NCBI GenBank assembly: GCA_034401795.1
Contig: CM067369.1
Location: forward strand, 137,032,496 to 137,096,495
DNA from: Chaetoderma sp. LZ-2023a
Taxonomy: Eukaryota > Mollusca > Caudofoveata > Chaetodermatida > Chaetodermatidae
Length of the DNA stretch: 64,000 nt
Direction: 5' to 3'
The notes beneath the pieces were generated by a model. The model did not search any database. It was not told the origin of the DNA and saw only the letters and a list, made by a program, of their open reading frames with translations. Within the stretch, counting starts at the first letter, position 1. Every line of letters begins with the position of its first letter. Of this stretch, positions 12,410 to 25,770 are shown in pieces. The translations under genes were made by a program, and so were the position numbers.

Positions 12410-12545
<136 letters not shown>

Positions 12546-12580
12546 TAGATAGTTGAGAGCGAATGAGAGCGAGAGAGAGA

Positions 12581-13188
12581 GAACTTGCTTTACCGTAATT
12601 CCAGGGACATTTTCACGTCTAGGCCCTACACTCTGGGGATACGCTTGGATTGTGGGGACAATGCCCTGTCCCCACAATTACGGTAGCTCAAACGATCGGG
12701 ATAAGAGTGAAACGTCCAAAAATGTATTTAGAATTTGTGTCCCCACAAATCATGTTTTTCAATTTTTTTACGTTATTTCATTTTTCTCACCTTCTCTGAA
12801 ATTGAAATGTCCCCACAAAATTATCTCACACTCTCATGTAAAAAAGCTATTGCATGAGGCATACGAACAAGTGATATGATAAACACTCAAGTGCGCAGAC
12901 TAGGCGGCGGTGTAATCTCCCATCTACATACTGTTGCTATTGCATGAACTGCCATTCAGAGAGTATGTCCTCGCAGTGTTTCTCACATTTGTGGGGACTC
13001 TCTCAGTAGGTCCCCGCTCTGTGTGGGGACCGTTCCCAGTGTTCTCTCACTTTTTTTAGTTAATGGTAATAATCGTTATCCCTCTTAGAGTTATTTTTTA
13101 TTTTGCCAACACATACAGAAACACGAAGGAAATGAAAATCAAAAAATGAGAGAAAAAAGTGATGTCCCCACAGTTACGGTAAAATCGT

Positions 13189-13277
<89 letters not shown>

Positions 13278-14524
13278 TTGTTTTACCGTAATTCCGGGGA
13301 CATTTTCACGTCTAGACCCTACACTCTGGGGACATGCTCGGGTTGTGGGGACAATGCCCTGTCCCCACAATTACGGTCGCTCAAACGATCGGCAAAAGCG
13401 TGAAACGTCCAAAAAATATATTTAGAATTTGTGTCCCCACGATTCATGTTTTTCAATTTTTTTACGTTTTTTCATTTCTCTCACCTTCTCTCACATTGAA
13501 ATGTCCCCACAAAATTATCTCACACTCTCATGTAAAAAATATATTGCGCGAGGCATACGAACACGTGATGTGATAAACACTCACGTGCACAGACTAGGCG
13601 GCGGTGTAATCTCCCATCCACATACTGCTGCTAATGCATGAGCTGCCAACCAAAGAGTATGTCCCCACACTGTTTCTCACATTTGTGGGGACTCTCTCAC
13701 TAGGTCCCCGCTCTGTGTGGGGACCGTCCCCACAGTGTTCTCTCACTTTTTTTAGTTAATGGTAATAATCGCTATCCATCTTAGAAGTATTTTTTATTTT
13801 GCCAACGCACACAGAAACACGAAGGAATTGAAAATAAAAAAATGAGAGAAAAAAGTGATGTCCCCACAGTTACGGTAAAACCGTCCAGAGAGAGAGAGAG
13901 AGAGAGAACCTGTTTTACCGTAATTCCGGGGACATTTTCACGTCTAGACCCTACAGTCTGGTGACATGCTTGGATTGTGGGGACAGGGCATCAATTACGG
14001 TAGCTCAAATGATCGGCAAAAGCGTGAAACGTCCAAAAATGTATTTAGAATTTGTGTCCCCACGATTCATGTTTTTCAATTTTTTTTTATGTTTTTTCAT
14101 TTCTCTCACCTCCTCTCACATTGAAATGTCCCCACAAAATTATCTCACACTCTTATGTAAAAAAAATATTGCACGAGGCATATGAACACGTGGTATGATA
14201 AACACTCACGTGCGCAGACTAGGCGGCGGTTTAATCTCCCATCCTCATACTGCTGCTACTGCATGAACTGCCAATCAGAAAGTATGTCCCCACAGTGTTT
14301 CTCACATTTGTGGGGACTCTCTCACTAGGTCCCCGCTCTGTGTGGGGACTGGCCCCACAGTGTTCTCTCACTTTTTTTAGTTAATGGTAATAATCGCTAA
14401 CCCTCTTAGAAGTATTTTTTATTTTGCCAACGCACACAGAAACACGAAGGAAATGAAAATCAAAAAATGAGAGAAAAAAGTGATGTCCCCACAGTTACGG
14501 TAAAACTGTCCAGAGAGAGAGAGA
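12581..14524. repeat. Threefold tandem array of a 620-690 bp unit rich in GTGGGGAC
   Basis: Units at 12581-13273, 13274-13905 and 13906-14524. Each begins gaac(t/c)tg(t/c)tttaccgtaatt and ends ttacggtaaaa(c/t)(c/t)gtcc, then an AG run of variable length. Unit ends are inverted copies (TTTTACCGTAA...GGGGACAT). Many GTCCCCAC and GTGGGGAC words occur inside. It lies just upstream, in gene order, of the syntaxin terminal exon at 12288-12380. Confidence 0.85.
13190..13275. repeat. (AG)n microsatellite
   Basis: Pure AG between units 1 and 2 of the tandem array; shorter AG runs follow at 13886-13907 and 14511-14524. Confidence 0.97.
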
Positions 14525-14947
14525 TGGGTGGAAATTAGGGCTGTGCATTCAGGACGGAAACGTTAACAGTTTAAACATTTAAACATATTTTGGCATTTCA
14601 CGTACATAATGGAATTTGATGGTGACATCATAGTACCATGCCCAATAACGATTTTGTTGTAATAATGTTGAACATTATTAGCTCACCTGGCCTGAAAAGC
14701 CGACCATCTGTCGTGTGTCTGTCCATTGTCCGTCCATCCGTCAACTTTTCCTTTAAACAACTTCTCAAGAACCACTGGGCCGATTTCAATTATATTTGGC
14801 AGGAAGCATCCTTAGGCCATAGGGATCCAAGTTTCAAATGAAACCGATCGGCCAATTTGGCCGGTGGCCATCTTGGAGTTTTTAAAAATCTTCTCCAAAA
14901 CCGCTTGGGGAATCAATTCAAAACTCATAAAACATCATCTAGGGAAT

Positions 14948-15300
14948 AAATGAAATCACGGTTGATACTTACCTCCCGAACACTCTTTGATATTCCCAAA
15001 TATCGACTTTCACTCAATAAACACTCAGATTAAAAATGTTAGGTGGCCCAACTGGCCAGGTAGTCAGATGACAGTCTGGCAGAAGCCAGCCCCAACCTCG
15101 CGCATGCGCAGACTAGCACTTCCTCTGACTAATTTATTGGCTGACACACATGCAACTTAAGAAAGCCTGAAGACAGAGTCTCTGTGGGCCGGAAAGGCCA
15201 GGTCTGTGTTAGGGAGGTAAGTATCAACTATCTTATGAAAAAAGAAATCCGTGATTTTGTTTATTTCACTTTAAGAGTATACTTACCTCCTTAACACTCT
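14948..15300 (+). repeat. DIRS copy C, left terminal repeat and internal complementary region
   Basis: 14960-15110 is inverted relative to 21265-21375. 15225-15300 holds the complementary region, with GAAATCCGTGATTTTGTTT and TTTCACTTTAAGAGTATAC. Unlike in A and B, it no longer matches the present tips exactly: the left tip has lost about 20 bases. Confidence 0.75.
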
Positions 15301-15875
15301 TTGATATTGCTAGAATTCGTCAGTGAATTCGGCGGGAGGGAGGCGAGGTCAAAAGACCAGCTCTAACCTATGCGCTTTTCTGAGTTTAAGGCACTAACTT
15401 CTAAAATTGTGTGAAAACACAACCAGGCAATGATTTGAACATCGGATAACACAACCGATGGCTTTGAGAATACCATATGTCATATGCACTTTGCACCCCC
15501 ACCTCCACCCCACCCCCTCCCCTTTTCTTGGGAGGGCGACAGAATGACCTCAATGTCCCATACACTCTCAACGTACAAGTGCCATGTACTATAGGACATA
15601 AGACGAAAAGGCTCCATTTTCGTATACTCTCAAGAATGAACCACATAAAAACACGTACCATCACCATATTAGAACAAAGGGTTTACGTGACAAATACAAT
15701 CAACAATGAACAACACATGAACAAGACTGACCTTGTGAATTTCTTGTTGCTGTCATCATCTCCCCATTAGTGAAGACTGATGCAGATCTGACAAGTGGTT
15801 GTTTCCATTGATAAATTGTGATGCATATAAAAAATTAGAAGACATCAAAAAAATTGTACACCTAAATTTTTTTTT

Positions 15876-17003
15876 TTAAATCGATAAGGCGAGAGGATTC
15901 GAGGTGTCCCGGAGGTAATGGTCGGTAAAACTCGACTCACAGTGCCACTGGGCTACAGACATAATGTCGTCCACAGGGACCCCATTAAACAGGGCAGTTG
16001 GAGCCACTACGCCGCGAACACAGTGAGCCTTGGCAAAGTCAACTTGTTTACCTGTGGCGGATTTATGACAAAACTGAATACATTCTACAATCCACCTGGA
16101 AATGGTGTCCTTGGAAGCCCTACCATGAGGTTCAATATACGACAACCATAATGCTGTAGGATCCGTCCGCCATTCCTGTGTACGTTGTTTGTACCTGTTT
16201 ACTTGGCGGACTGGACACCATGCTTTTGAATTAGGATCATATATAGTCAAAGCTGGTAAAAATATGGGTTGACCTGCTGGATATTTCAAAGACTGATTTT
16301 TAGCCATGAAATTTATCCTAGGTAGAAGCCTAAAGCCTTCCCCTGGGAACCACATAATGGTCTGCCTCGGCTGACAAGGCATGAATTTCGCTTCTCCGCC
16401 TAGCCGAGGCTGCAGCAATTAAAAATACAGTTTTAAGTGTTAAACCTTTCATAGAAATGGAAGTTAGTGGTTCAAATGGTTTATCTGCTAATACCTGAAG
16501 CACTAGTGATAAACTCCAAGACGGAATCACTTGGGGATTCCTTGGTCTTAGATTGCCCATGCCTTTAATTAAAGTATTTAATGTACTTACTTCATCACTT
16601 CCCCTATGAGCCAAGCAAGGGATAACTCTCATTAAAGCTGACTTGTAGCCAGCAATAGAGTTAGGCTTGAGGCTATAGGCATCATATAGTGACAGAGGAA
16701 ATCAGCTACTACCTGAATAGATGAATCCATTGAATTAATACATCTTTTTGAGCACCATTCTGCAAATTTGTTCATTTTATAATTATATGCTTTGGAGGTT
16801 GACGCCCTTCTGGCTTTTACCATAAACATGGCTGCTTGCTCAGAAAAGCTCTCCTTTATTCTAGATTCCTTGACAACATCCACGCAATCAATCTGAACAT
16901 TGACAGATTGTCTTGTAAGGCCTTGACCTGGAAGATAATATTGTCCATCAGAGGCAGAGGAACCGGATTGCAAACCAGAAGGTCCAGCAGATCCATATAC
17001 CAT
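15876..17003 (-). pseudogene. DIRS copy C tyrosine recombinase, broken
   Basis: Starts MVYGSAGPSG like A and B. It is broken by a frameshift after DFLCH near 16690, another after HALSAEADHYVV near 16340-16370, and local changes after RYKQRT. ARRRSEIHAL, KAHCVRGV and DHYLRD can still be read in different frames. Confidence 0.87.
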
Positions 17004-18960
17004 GATCGGCTAGGCCAATTTGGGCCGATCAGAAGCACTTGACACTCCTCCTGTCTGATTTTCTGAAGAATTCTTGGAATCAGGATTGCTGGAGGGAATG
17101 CGTATGCATACATTCCCACCCAGCTGATAGCCAACGCATCTGTTGCGATAGCGCTCGGATCTGGTATCGGAGAGACCTACGTCGTCATCTTCGCATTCTT
17201 CATCGTTGCGAATAAATCTATGTTGGGTTTCCCCCAGTTGTTGAACAGACGATCCGCCACACATTGAGTTAGTTGCCATTCCATAGGTGAAACACTCATC
17301 CTTCGGCTCAATGAGTCTGCTAGCAGATTCAACCTTCCCGGAATATGAACTGCTTTCAAGGTGATCCTGTGATCCAGGCACCAGCAAAGCAATTTCCATG
17401 TCATCATACAGACTGGGTGACTTCGTTCCGTCGTGGCGGTTTATGTAAGTCACTATTGTTGAACTGTCTGATCGAACCAGAACAATCTTGACCTGAACTT
17501 TCATTAAGAAATGTTCCAGGCACAGTACTACTACTCGTAATTCCAGTAGATTGATATGTTCTTGTGACTGATCCAGATTCCAAAGCCCTGAAATTGTGGC
17601 TTCTTCCAGGCAAGCTCCCCATCCCTCCATTGATGCATCTGTATACATCGGTATCTGAGGGTGGGGAGGGATGAGCAACACCCCTGCCAGGAGATTCTCT
17701 CTTACCATCCACCATTGAAGGTGGTGAATAAGAGGCTCAAATACTGGCATATTTGAGTCCAGTGATCATGTACTCTGGGTCCACTGTGTCATGAGAAACA
17801 GTTGGACAGGCCTGCATAAGGCTGCCTGTGGAATGACTGGTTCCAATGAAACCATAAACCCCAGCATTCTCAAGTAAACCCGTGCCAGGACATGACGACC
17901 GTTGCACCTTGACTGTATTAATGCGATGAGTACTTGTACCCTCTCTTGAGTAGGATAAACATATCCTATCTCCGGATCGAAGAACATTCGCAGGTAAACA
18001 AACTTCTGGGATGGAGTCCGCTCTAATTTTTTTAAGTTGATTATCCAGCCTAAGTCTGTGAGTGTTTTCAAAACTATCTCCAGATTTGCTAACAAACTCT
18101 CCCGATTGTGTGCTTTTAACAGCCAGTCGTCTATGTACGTATGGACTGCTATGCTTCTCCTGCGGAGGTATGCTGTTATCGAAAGGACCACCCTGGTGAA
18201 GACCCGAGGAGCTGTTGAAATTCCAAAGGGTAAAACCCTGAATTCCCACTGATGGCCCTAGAATGCAAACCCCAGGTACTGACAAAAAACCCTTGCCATT
18301 GGAATGTGAAAATTTGCATCTTTCAAATCTATTGATGCCATCCACATACCCTTTTCCAACCCTGCCAACACCGATTTCTCTGTTTCCATTTTGAAACACG
18401 GCGTGTCTATGAACTTGTTCAGTGGCTTGAGGTTGAGAATTGGTCTCCACCCTCCAGTGCTTTTTGTCACTAGGAACACGGTTGAATACAAGCCCAGACA
18501 ATTTTGAATTGCCCCTTTTTGTATGAGGAAATTTATTTCCTCCTCTATACACAACCGTTGATCTGGATCTCTTGGATTTTGAGTCCAGATCGGAACAAGA
18601 GACAGCTGTGATGGCGGACTGACTATACAGTCGGGATGGTACCTGACTGAAAGCCATCATAAGACTAAGCGGTCCTGAGTGAACCGCTCCCCACTCTTGC
18701 CAGTGGTGGGCCAGACGTAGGGAGAGGGGGGACCATGAGCAATGCAAGAGTGGCACTGTCTCTGGATCCAGAACAGTTACCACGACGAGATCCTCGCACG
18801 CCACAGCCCACACCGCGCACACCTCGGTGCACGGGCGGCTGCCTGGCTGGTTGCGCTGGAGGAGCCTGCGCCGCCCACCCCTCCCCCCCGCTGCCGGCCA
18901 GAGCATGCGCGGCCGAGGCCAGCACTGCACTAGTGGCTGGCCTCTGACTTGGATACCGCC
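16856..18960 (-). pseudogene. DIRS copy C reverse transcriptase/RNase H, broken
   Basis: Pieces in several frames: CIEEEINFLIQKGAIQ and WRPILNLKPLNKFI (18258-18554), YIDDWLLKA (17766-18191), YTDASMEGWGACLEEA (near 17640) and NLLADSLSRR (near 17320). The final DIRS block (AYAFPPAILIP) lies at 16856-17134. At least four frameshifts or stops separate them. Confidence 0.88.
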
Positions 18961-20866
18961 ACCCCGTGCCTGTTGAGAACGGTACGCAGGGGGCGGAGCG
19001 CGAACGTGTTCCATTCTCCGGAGCACTTAAAATTGCTCGTGCAGAGCCCTCTGGTTATTCACCATGGTGACTGTCTCTTGGCGGTGCCTACATCCCTCAC
19101 CCCCAAAGAGACCTGGACCTGTCATAGGTGTACGTAGAAGCCTATTGTACAGGTCCTGGGATGGGCATAGATTGTCAAGTGCAAACGTGCGCCGCGCCTG
19201 GACACTCCTGGTAATTGATCGGGTTAAACAATCCAGAGCCAGGTTAATACTATCCTGGATGGCCCTCTGGACCGTTACCGGACTTGCTTGGCGCGATGCG
19301 GATGCCGTAACTTCCCCCTGTAACATCTGGGGGATTTGCGAGAGCGCCGCGATGGACGCCCTCGAACTCTCCTCGGCATCGTGCAACGCGGTGTTAGCCG
19401 AGCGCAGCGTGCTCGTGCACAGCGCTCCCGTGTCAAACCGGGAGCCTGGTCGCGTGTCTTCGCCTAGCGCAGCGAGATCATGCGCGCTGGGCTTAGGCAC
19501 TACCCCGTACTTCTGGTATTCACCAGGTATGATGCGGCATCGCTTTGACACCTCGCGAGGGGCCTTCGCGAGACGTCCATGCGCCTTAATGGACGTCTCT
19601 GCCACTGAGAACATATCCACGATATGCTCTGCTAGCTGCATAGATGGCATCGCTGTAGCAGCAGGCTTACCTGCTAGCCACGGACGCTGGTCCCAATGGC
19701 TGTTCCACAGCAAGATCTGGCCAGACGTTGATTAGCTGACAAGCGTCAGACCAGCCTTCCTCTGTGGCTACCTGTGAATGCTCGACTAGGCATGGGCCTT
19801 CGTCATCCTCTAGAACATTCACAGGTGATTGCGTGGCTGGAGGAACCGATACTCCTGGCAAACCAGTGAAAGCATGCGGGCCCGATAAGGCAGGCATGCC
19901 AAAACTAGCTTGACCAGGCACAGGCGCCGTGGCATAGCGTGGGGTATAATTACTCACCACAACACGGCCCTGGCCAGAACCAGCTATACAATCGGCAAGC
20001 CGAGGTATGCGGTAATGTTGGCCATCGGCCCCAACCCGGGCTAGCTTCTGCGCCGTGAATGCTACTCCTGCATGAGTAGACCCATGGAGAATATCGCCCG
20101 TGTTCCCCACGAGGGGTGCACGTTCGTCAGTTTCCATGTCCACGACGCCAGAAGGCGAGCCCAGCAAATAATCCTCTTCCTGGCCAGAAAGATTAGACTC
20201 CGGGTCAGCAAGAAATGCTAACCCAGACTGGCCAGGAAAGGTACCATAAGAGGTAGTGGTGCCTATAGGGTGTGGATAATTCTGGGAACCCAATAAGCGG
20301 GAACCAGGCTCCAGCGACACCTGCCCATGAACGACCGGCGCGCCAAGCCTGCTGCCAGTGCTCTTATAGTGAACTTCTGTCCCTTCAAAAGGGACCACCT
20401 CTGAATCTTTGGCGACAACTGATAAATCCTTAAGGAAAACCGATTCAGAGATGGGGTTTATTTGCTCCGGAGCAGGAGACAAAGAAGGATTTGGCCCAGG
20501 GAGCATGCCGCGAAGCATCTATGGAACCAAATCCTTAATGGTCTTTTTCATCTCTCCCAACATCTCTAGACGGAAGGCTTCCATATCCATGGTGGATGAA
20601 GCCTTCCTCTTACCCTTCTTACTACCACTTACACTCTCCCGTTCCTTCTTTGAGTGCTTCTCATCCTCTGACGCCTTCTGCTTGGCCTGAAGCGATAAAA
20701 AGTCAGACATTAGATCGCTCCTCCCACCCACCCACCCACCCCACCCCCCAACTGTTTACAAACATCCATCACAGTTTAACAGTGGTCCACAAGAACTGCA
20801 AGTAAAGCATGGATGAGGGGTGAATCTAGGCTTAATGAAGCGACCACAGTTGGGACAACCAGGTTT
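18700..20866 (-). pseudogene. DIRS copy C gag, broken
   Basis: After an acceptor (gtctttcag at 20867) it keeps the cysteine cluster: CPNCGRF, HPCFTCSSCGPLLNC, CDGC, then a stop at 20756-20758. Further stops fall after KDLVP (20519-20521) and after HEQF (19027), with a frameshift near 19700. The block LLRTPMTGPGLFGGEG is intact. No exon 1 counterpart was found upstream. Confidence 0.85.
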
Positions 20867-22646
20867 CTGAAAGACCACAAGACAAAGACAATGAGTATTT
20901 TAGTTAATGAATTAGTAAACTCAAACCAAAATAAACAGGAGAGGACCAATGGCCATAAAGACCATTGCAAAAAATTTTCTTAGATAAACCAGCGTTGGAC
21001 AAAACTCTATTTTTGGGGTGATAAAAAGTGCAAGGCTGATTATGATGTCATATCTTCAACAATAAGAAGGCGATCCGACTGCAAAACAATCTCCAGGTGT
21101 AAGGATGAATTGTATTCAAAATCCAGAGCATAAAACTGGAAAGGATAGTGATACAAGCTATGTAAACCTAAGATAAACAGTGAAAAAATTGGCAGCAGAT
21201 TTCAGAAATATTTCTAAATAGTGAAGTGCCTATTGTAATAATGCTAGAATACCTGCTTCTTTAGCATAGACATACTACCTGGCCAGTAGGGTCACCTAAC
21301 TTTTTAAATCTCTGTTTATTGAGGGAAAGTCAATATTTGGGAATATAAAAGAGTGTTAGGGAGGTAAGTAGACTCTTGAAGTGAAAAGAGGTAAGCCAAG
21401 TTTGTTCAAGAAGACTTGATTGACCAACAGTTTGTTGACTATCTTGGATGACCTAGTTTTCCTGAAAATGACTTCTTCTCCAGAACCGGTTAAGGGATCC
21501 GGCCGAAATTTGGGAAATATGATTAGGGTCTAAGGGCCATTAAATTATGTTCAAGCGAAGTTGATCCATAAAAAACATGGCGACTGTGGTCCAATCAAAA
21601 TGTAGAGTGCTTGGTGGCCATATTGGATTTTTTTATTTGAGGGATTTTGAGGCCGAAATTGGTTCTATATGTGTTTGGGTATTCTGAGCTCAAATTTGCC
21701 ATTTTCGAAACTGTCGGATAAATGGCTTGGTGGTCATCTTGGATTTTTTTCCCGCCAAAGGCACCCATACTAAAGCAATGGGAACTTTAAAATGTCTTCT
21801 TCTCGAGAACAACTAGGCTGACTTCCATTATATTTGCCAGGAAACATCCTTTAGGGCATAGGGATCGACGTTTGCTCAAATGAAGTCGATCGGCCAATTG
21901 GGCCAGTGGCCATTTTGAATTTTGGCTAATTTTTAGAAATGTCTTTAAAAATCTTCTTCTCCGAAACCATTTCAGGGATCGATTCATAACTCATGAAATA
22001 TCATCTAGGGCAAGAGCTGAACCAAATTTGTTCAAAAGAACTTGACTGACCACACGTTCGGCAGCCATCTTGAATGACCTATTTTTTCCGAAAACAACTT
22101 CTCCAGAACCACTGAACGGATCAGGCCGATGTTTGGGAGATACGATTATGGAATAAGGGCCATTAAAGTTTGTTCAAGGGAACTTGATCTGTAAAAAAAC
22201 ATGGTCATCGTCGGTCAATCAAAATATAGCATGTTCTGCGGCCATATTGGATTTTTTTATTTGATGGATTTTGAGGCCGAAATTGGTTTTATATATGTTT
22301 TTGGGTACTCTGATCTCAAATTTGCAATTTTCGAAACTTGAATAAACGGGTTGCCGGCTATCTTGGATAATTTCCCCGCAAAAAGCTCCCATACTAAAGC
22401 AATGGGAAATTTAAAATGTCTTCTCGAGAACTATTGGGCCGATTTCAATTATATTTGGCAGGAAACATCCTTAGGCATGGAGATTTATTCAAATGAAGCC
22501 AATCAGCCAATTTGGCCAGAGGCCATCCTGGATTTTGGTCGATTTTTAAAAATGTCTTTAAAAATCTTCGCCAAGACTGTCTGAAACAATTGATTGTATG
22601 TACTGTATTCTGTGGCTGTAGTAGTAGAAACATCCTACAGTTGCAA

Positions 22647-23129
22647 TCAGTCCTTCTTCACTTTTGCCCACTGTGTCTTGTCCTCAGCCAAAATCCTTAG
22701 CTTCCTCAGGTCCATTCTTGACTTGAGTGTACCTAATCCTGCTTTCTTGAGGTCACACCATAGCACACTTAGTAGATCTATGCAATGACGTCCTCTCCTG
22801 GCTCTATATTTGCTGGCTCTGAGTAGGGAGAATTCCAAGGCTTTCTGTGCTGGTGTGTCTTCTGGCATCCTTAGCACATGGCCAAACATGGACCATCTTT
22901 GCTGGGCGACTTTTTCAGACAGCGGCGGCGTATTACACATCTTGTATAGTGCATCGTTGGAAATTATGCTCTCTGGCCATCGGTGTTCAGTGATGGTGCA
23001 TAGGTGTTTGCGGTGGTAGGCATCAAGTTTGTCTAGAGCTGCCTTTGGAGCTGCCCAGCTGTTACAGTTATACATCATCAAGGATACGCAGGTTGCATTG
23101 TATAAACATAGTCTTTTCACCAAGAGCAT
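22647..23129 (-). pseudogene. LINE RT C-terminal region
   Basis: Contains NSWAAPKAALDKLDAYHRKH and QQRWSMFGHVLRMPEDTPAQ, the usual tail of such elements after the RT core. Open for 160 residues. Confidence 0.75.
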
Positions 23130-23335
23130 CTATAATATACGAATCCATAGCTTCCAGAAGGACTGGAAAGCTATGTTCCCCATGACGCAGCGTGCAGCAA
23201 TGTCAGTCGTTACTGCAAAGCAGTGAGCACAGGATTTTACTTTTCCTCCATGGTTCGCCGCCACGGAGTGGATCATCATTTTCTTTAGTTTCATGCTTTT
23301 TAGATAGGTATATGTGAGTGAACTCTGCTTTGGAT

Positions 23336-24190
23336 TCATTCATAGAGATTCTCAATTTTTGGTTTGCTTGCAGCTATTGGGAGAAGTTCGTCAAGTGGTT
23401 TCTTTTCCTCATCTATAAAGTCCACATCGTCGGCATATTCCATCTCTAGTGGCATGCCCAGTATTGACACCGGGGGGGGGGGTTTGATCTTGTAGAGTTT
23501 TCCCGCACGGATTTCAATGCAGCAGCCAGGTAACAGGTGAAGAACACAGGGGATAGACATTCTCCTTGTGGGGAGCCGATTGATGTCTAAAACTCTACAG
23601 ATTTCACTGACTTGACTCATACTCTCAGCTTGGTGTCTGCAAGCAGTAGTCTCACTAGTCGTAGCTCATCTTCATTGCAACTGGCCTGGCATAGTACATC
23701 TATGATCTTTGAGCATTTAATTGTGTCGAAGGCTCGTGACATGTCAATGCCCATTTTGTGGAAGTCCCAGTGTTTGGACATGACTACTGACACAAGCATG
23801 CATTCAGCCCATACAATGCCTGTGCAGCTGCATCCATGTTTGAAGCCACTTTGACATGATCCGGTGAAGTCGTTGATCTTGTCTCGGATGCAGTGTAGAG
23901 TAACATTGGATAGGGCTTTCCGTATGCTGTTAAGGAGCACAATGGGCTGCAGATTGGCTGGGGGGCCAGTTGGCTTCTTGGGCGTGGGTAGTGCGATAAG
24001 GATGCCTTGGCCTTCAGCATCGATGGGAAGGTGGTGCATAAAAACTGAATTGATTATGTGCGTGATCGGTTTTGAGATAATGACACTTACATATTTGAAT
24101 AGTTCATTGCTCATGCCATCAGGTCCAGATGCACATCCATTTTTCAGGGCTTTAAGTGCCTTCTCAACCTGTTGTATTAATTGGTGTTAG
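23336..24190 (-). pseudogene. LINE reverse transcriptase, broken
   Basis: One frame (23617-24114) carries GILIALPTPKKPTGPPANLQ, QSGFKHGCSC and DMSRAFDTIKC. A second frame (23336-23620) carries the active-site box MEYADDVDFIDEE. A frameshift or stop near 23617 separates them. Confidence 0.82.
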
Positions 24191-24720
24191 TAATGGCCTG
24201 GGGTCTCCTGAGAATTGGTGCAAGGGCTCATCATCGTAGTCAGTGAACTGTTCCTTGAACCATTCTCGAATTGCCTCGGCTTTGCCCTGGTCAGTCCCGA
24301 TAAAGTGTCCTTCAGAGTTGTGTACAGTTAGTGGTGGTGTGTAGTCAGCAACACTCAGGGCTCGGGCTGCCTGTAACTTTTGTGGCAGTCATCCGTGGCA
24401 GTGATTTCATCTGCTAGGGTGTCTGCTTCTTGGATAGCAAGATCGTTTAAGCGTTCGCTAATGTGCTGCAGAATGTTATTGCGTTCCTGGCGTAGTTTGG
24501 TGCGATCTTCACTTTGGCTACTTTGATAGATGCGCAGACGTAATGCTTTCTGTTCTGCTGACAGTTTTACTACGAGATCGTCCTCAGTATAGGGTATACA
24601 CCCTAGTTCTGTTGTTTTTTAGAACACCTATGGTGCTAGTAGCTGACGATTCCATAGATATCAGTATTTTGGTTTAGGGCTTCGTTTGGATCAGAGCTGA
24701 CATTGGCACATATGCACTGA

Positions 24721-25104
24721 CTATGCGACACTTAGTGGTGGTGCGCTTTTGCGTTGGCATAGCCAGGTTGATAAATGCAACGCAATCACTGACGTATCCA
24801 AAACTAATGACATCGTCATCACCCTTGGTCCGATTATGAAGCCTAATCCATGGTAAGTGGCCTGTTTCTGCTCTATGAGTACTAGCTTATGGCCTGTCTG
24901 AAGTTGCTGCTCTGAGTGTTTAGCTACTTTAGTCTCTTGAATGCATGTGATATCGATTTTATAGTGTTCACAGTCTGCACCTAAGGTTTGCCTCTTTGAT
25001 GTTGCAGTCAGACCACATACATTCCACGTAGCTATGGTAAGCTCCTGGGAAGATTGCCTTGTCCGAGGATGTCGAGCACAGTTTCTTGTTAGAAGGTTAA
25101 ACAT
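24721..25104 (-). pseudogene. LINE endonuclease domain, N-terminal piece
   Basis: Contains ELTIATWNVCGLT and YKIDITCIQETKVAKHSE, the opening motifs of apurinic-type endonucleases of non-LTR elements. The frame ends after about 127 residues, before the later catalytic motifs. Confidence 0.82.
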
Positions 25105-25196
25105 AGTCAGAGTTGCCTCTGTATGTGGATGTCAGCCTGCAATCGTTGATGACTTAGTTTCCCAACAAAGTTGGTAGTTACGGAGGAGACCAGAGA

Positions 25197-25377
25197 TTTT
25201 ATGAAAAATGTACTGGAAATTGTCAAATTGCTTCTTCTGACCATCTTGACCGGTTTTAACCAAATTACGCTGAAAGGATTCTATGGCCATAGGATTCTTT
25301 CAGCCAAATTTGGTTGAAATCGCTCAGAATGGTAAAGAAGCATTTTGACAATTTCCAGTACATTTTTCATAAAATCT
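25197..25377. repeat. Long imperfect palindrome in R1
   Basis: Arms of about 88 bases meet at ctatggccatag near 25286. The outer 30 bases (AGATTTTATGAAAAATGTAC onward) are identical in inverted order; the rest is roughly 80 percent alike. Confidence 0.7.
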
Positions 25378-25770
25378 AAGATTTTCACCCAAAATATTTA
25401 CGAATCAAAATTCTGAATGCAAGTTCTATAACCTATGACCATAGGATCCTTTCAGTCAAATTTGATTGAGATCGGTCAAACCGGTAAGGAGAAGAAGCAA
25501 TTTGACAATTTCCGGTAAATTTTTAATAAAATCTAGGATTTTCACTCAAAATATTTACGCAACAAAATTCTGAATGGAAGTTCTAGAGTCTATGACCATA
25601 GGATTCTTTCAGCCAAATTTGATTGAGATCGGTCAAACGGGTAAGGAGAAGAAGCAATTTCCGGTAAATTTTCAATAAAATCTAAGATTTTGACCTAAAA
25701 AAAATTTATGAATCAAAATTCCAAATGGAAGATCCGGATCTGAGCACAATAGCATCCTTTGACCAAAATT
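25378..25770. repeat. Tandem repeat, about 180 bp unit, in R1
   Basis: Two to three further diverged units of the palindrome arm, each with ccataggat(c/t)ctttcag, gagatcggtcaaa and ggtaaggagaagaagcaattt. Confidence 0.65.

Larger units (their letters stand above)
14947..21386 (-). mobile_element. DIRS1-like retrotransposon, copy C (old, decayed)
   Basis: About 6.4 kb, related to A and B but diverged. Left tip AAATGAAATC near 14948, right tip GTGAAA at 21381-21386. The flanks catctaggg (left) and agag..aagccaagtttgttc (right) match one uninterrupted repeat sequence like that near 22010, so it split a foldback repeat. It lacks the segment carrying gag exon 1 and most of the gag intron, which explains the shorter length. 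All three genes carry stops and frameshifts. Confidence 0.9.
22590..25190 (-). mobile_element. Non-LTR (LINE-type) retrotransposon, decayed
   Basis: Minus-strand order is endonuclease, RT, C-terminal region. The element sits inside the large foldback 14675-25903, between that repeat's halves. Ends are approximate. No poly-A or target duplication was identified. Confidence 0.8.
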
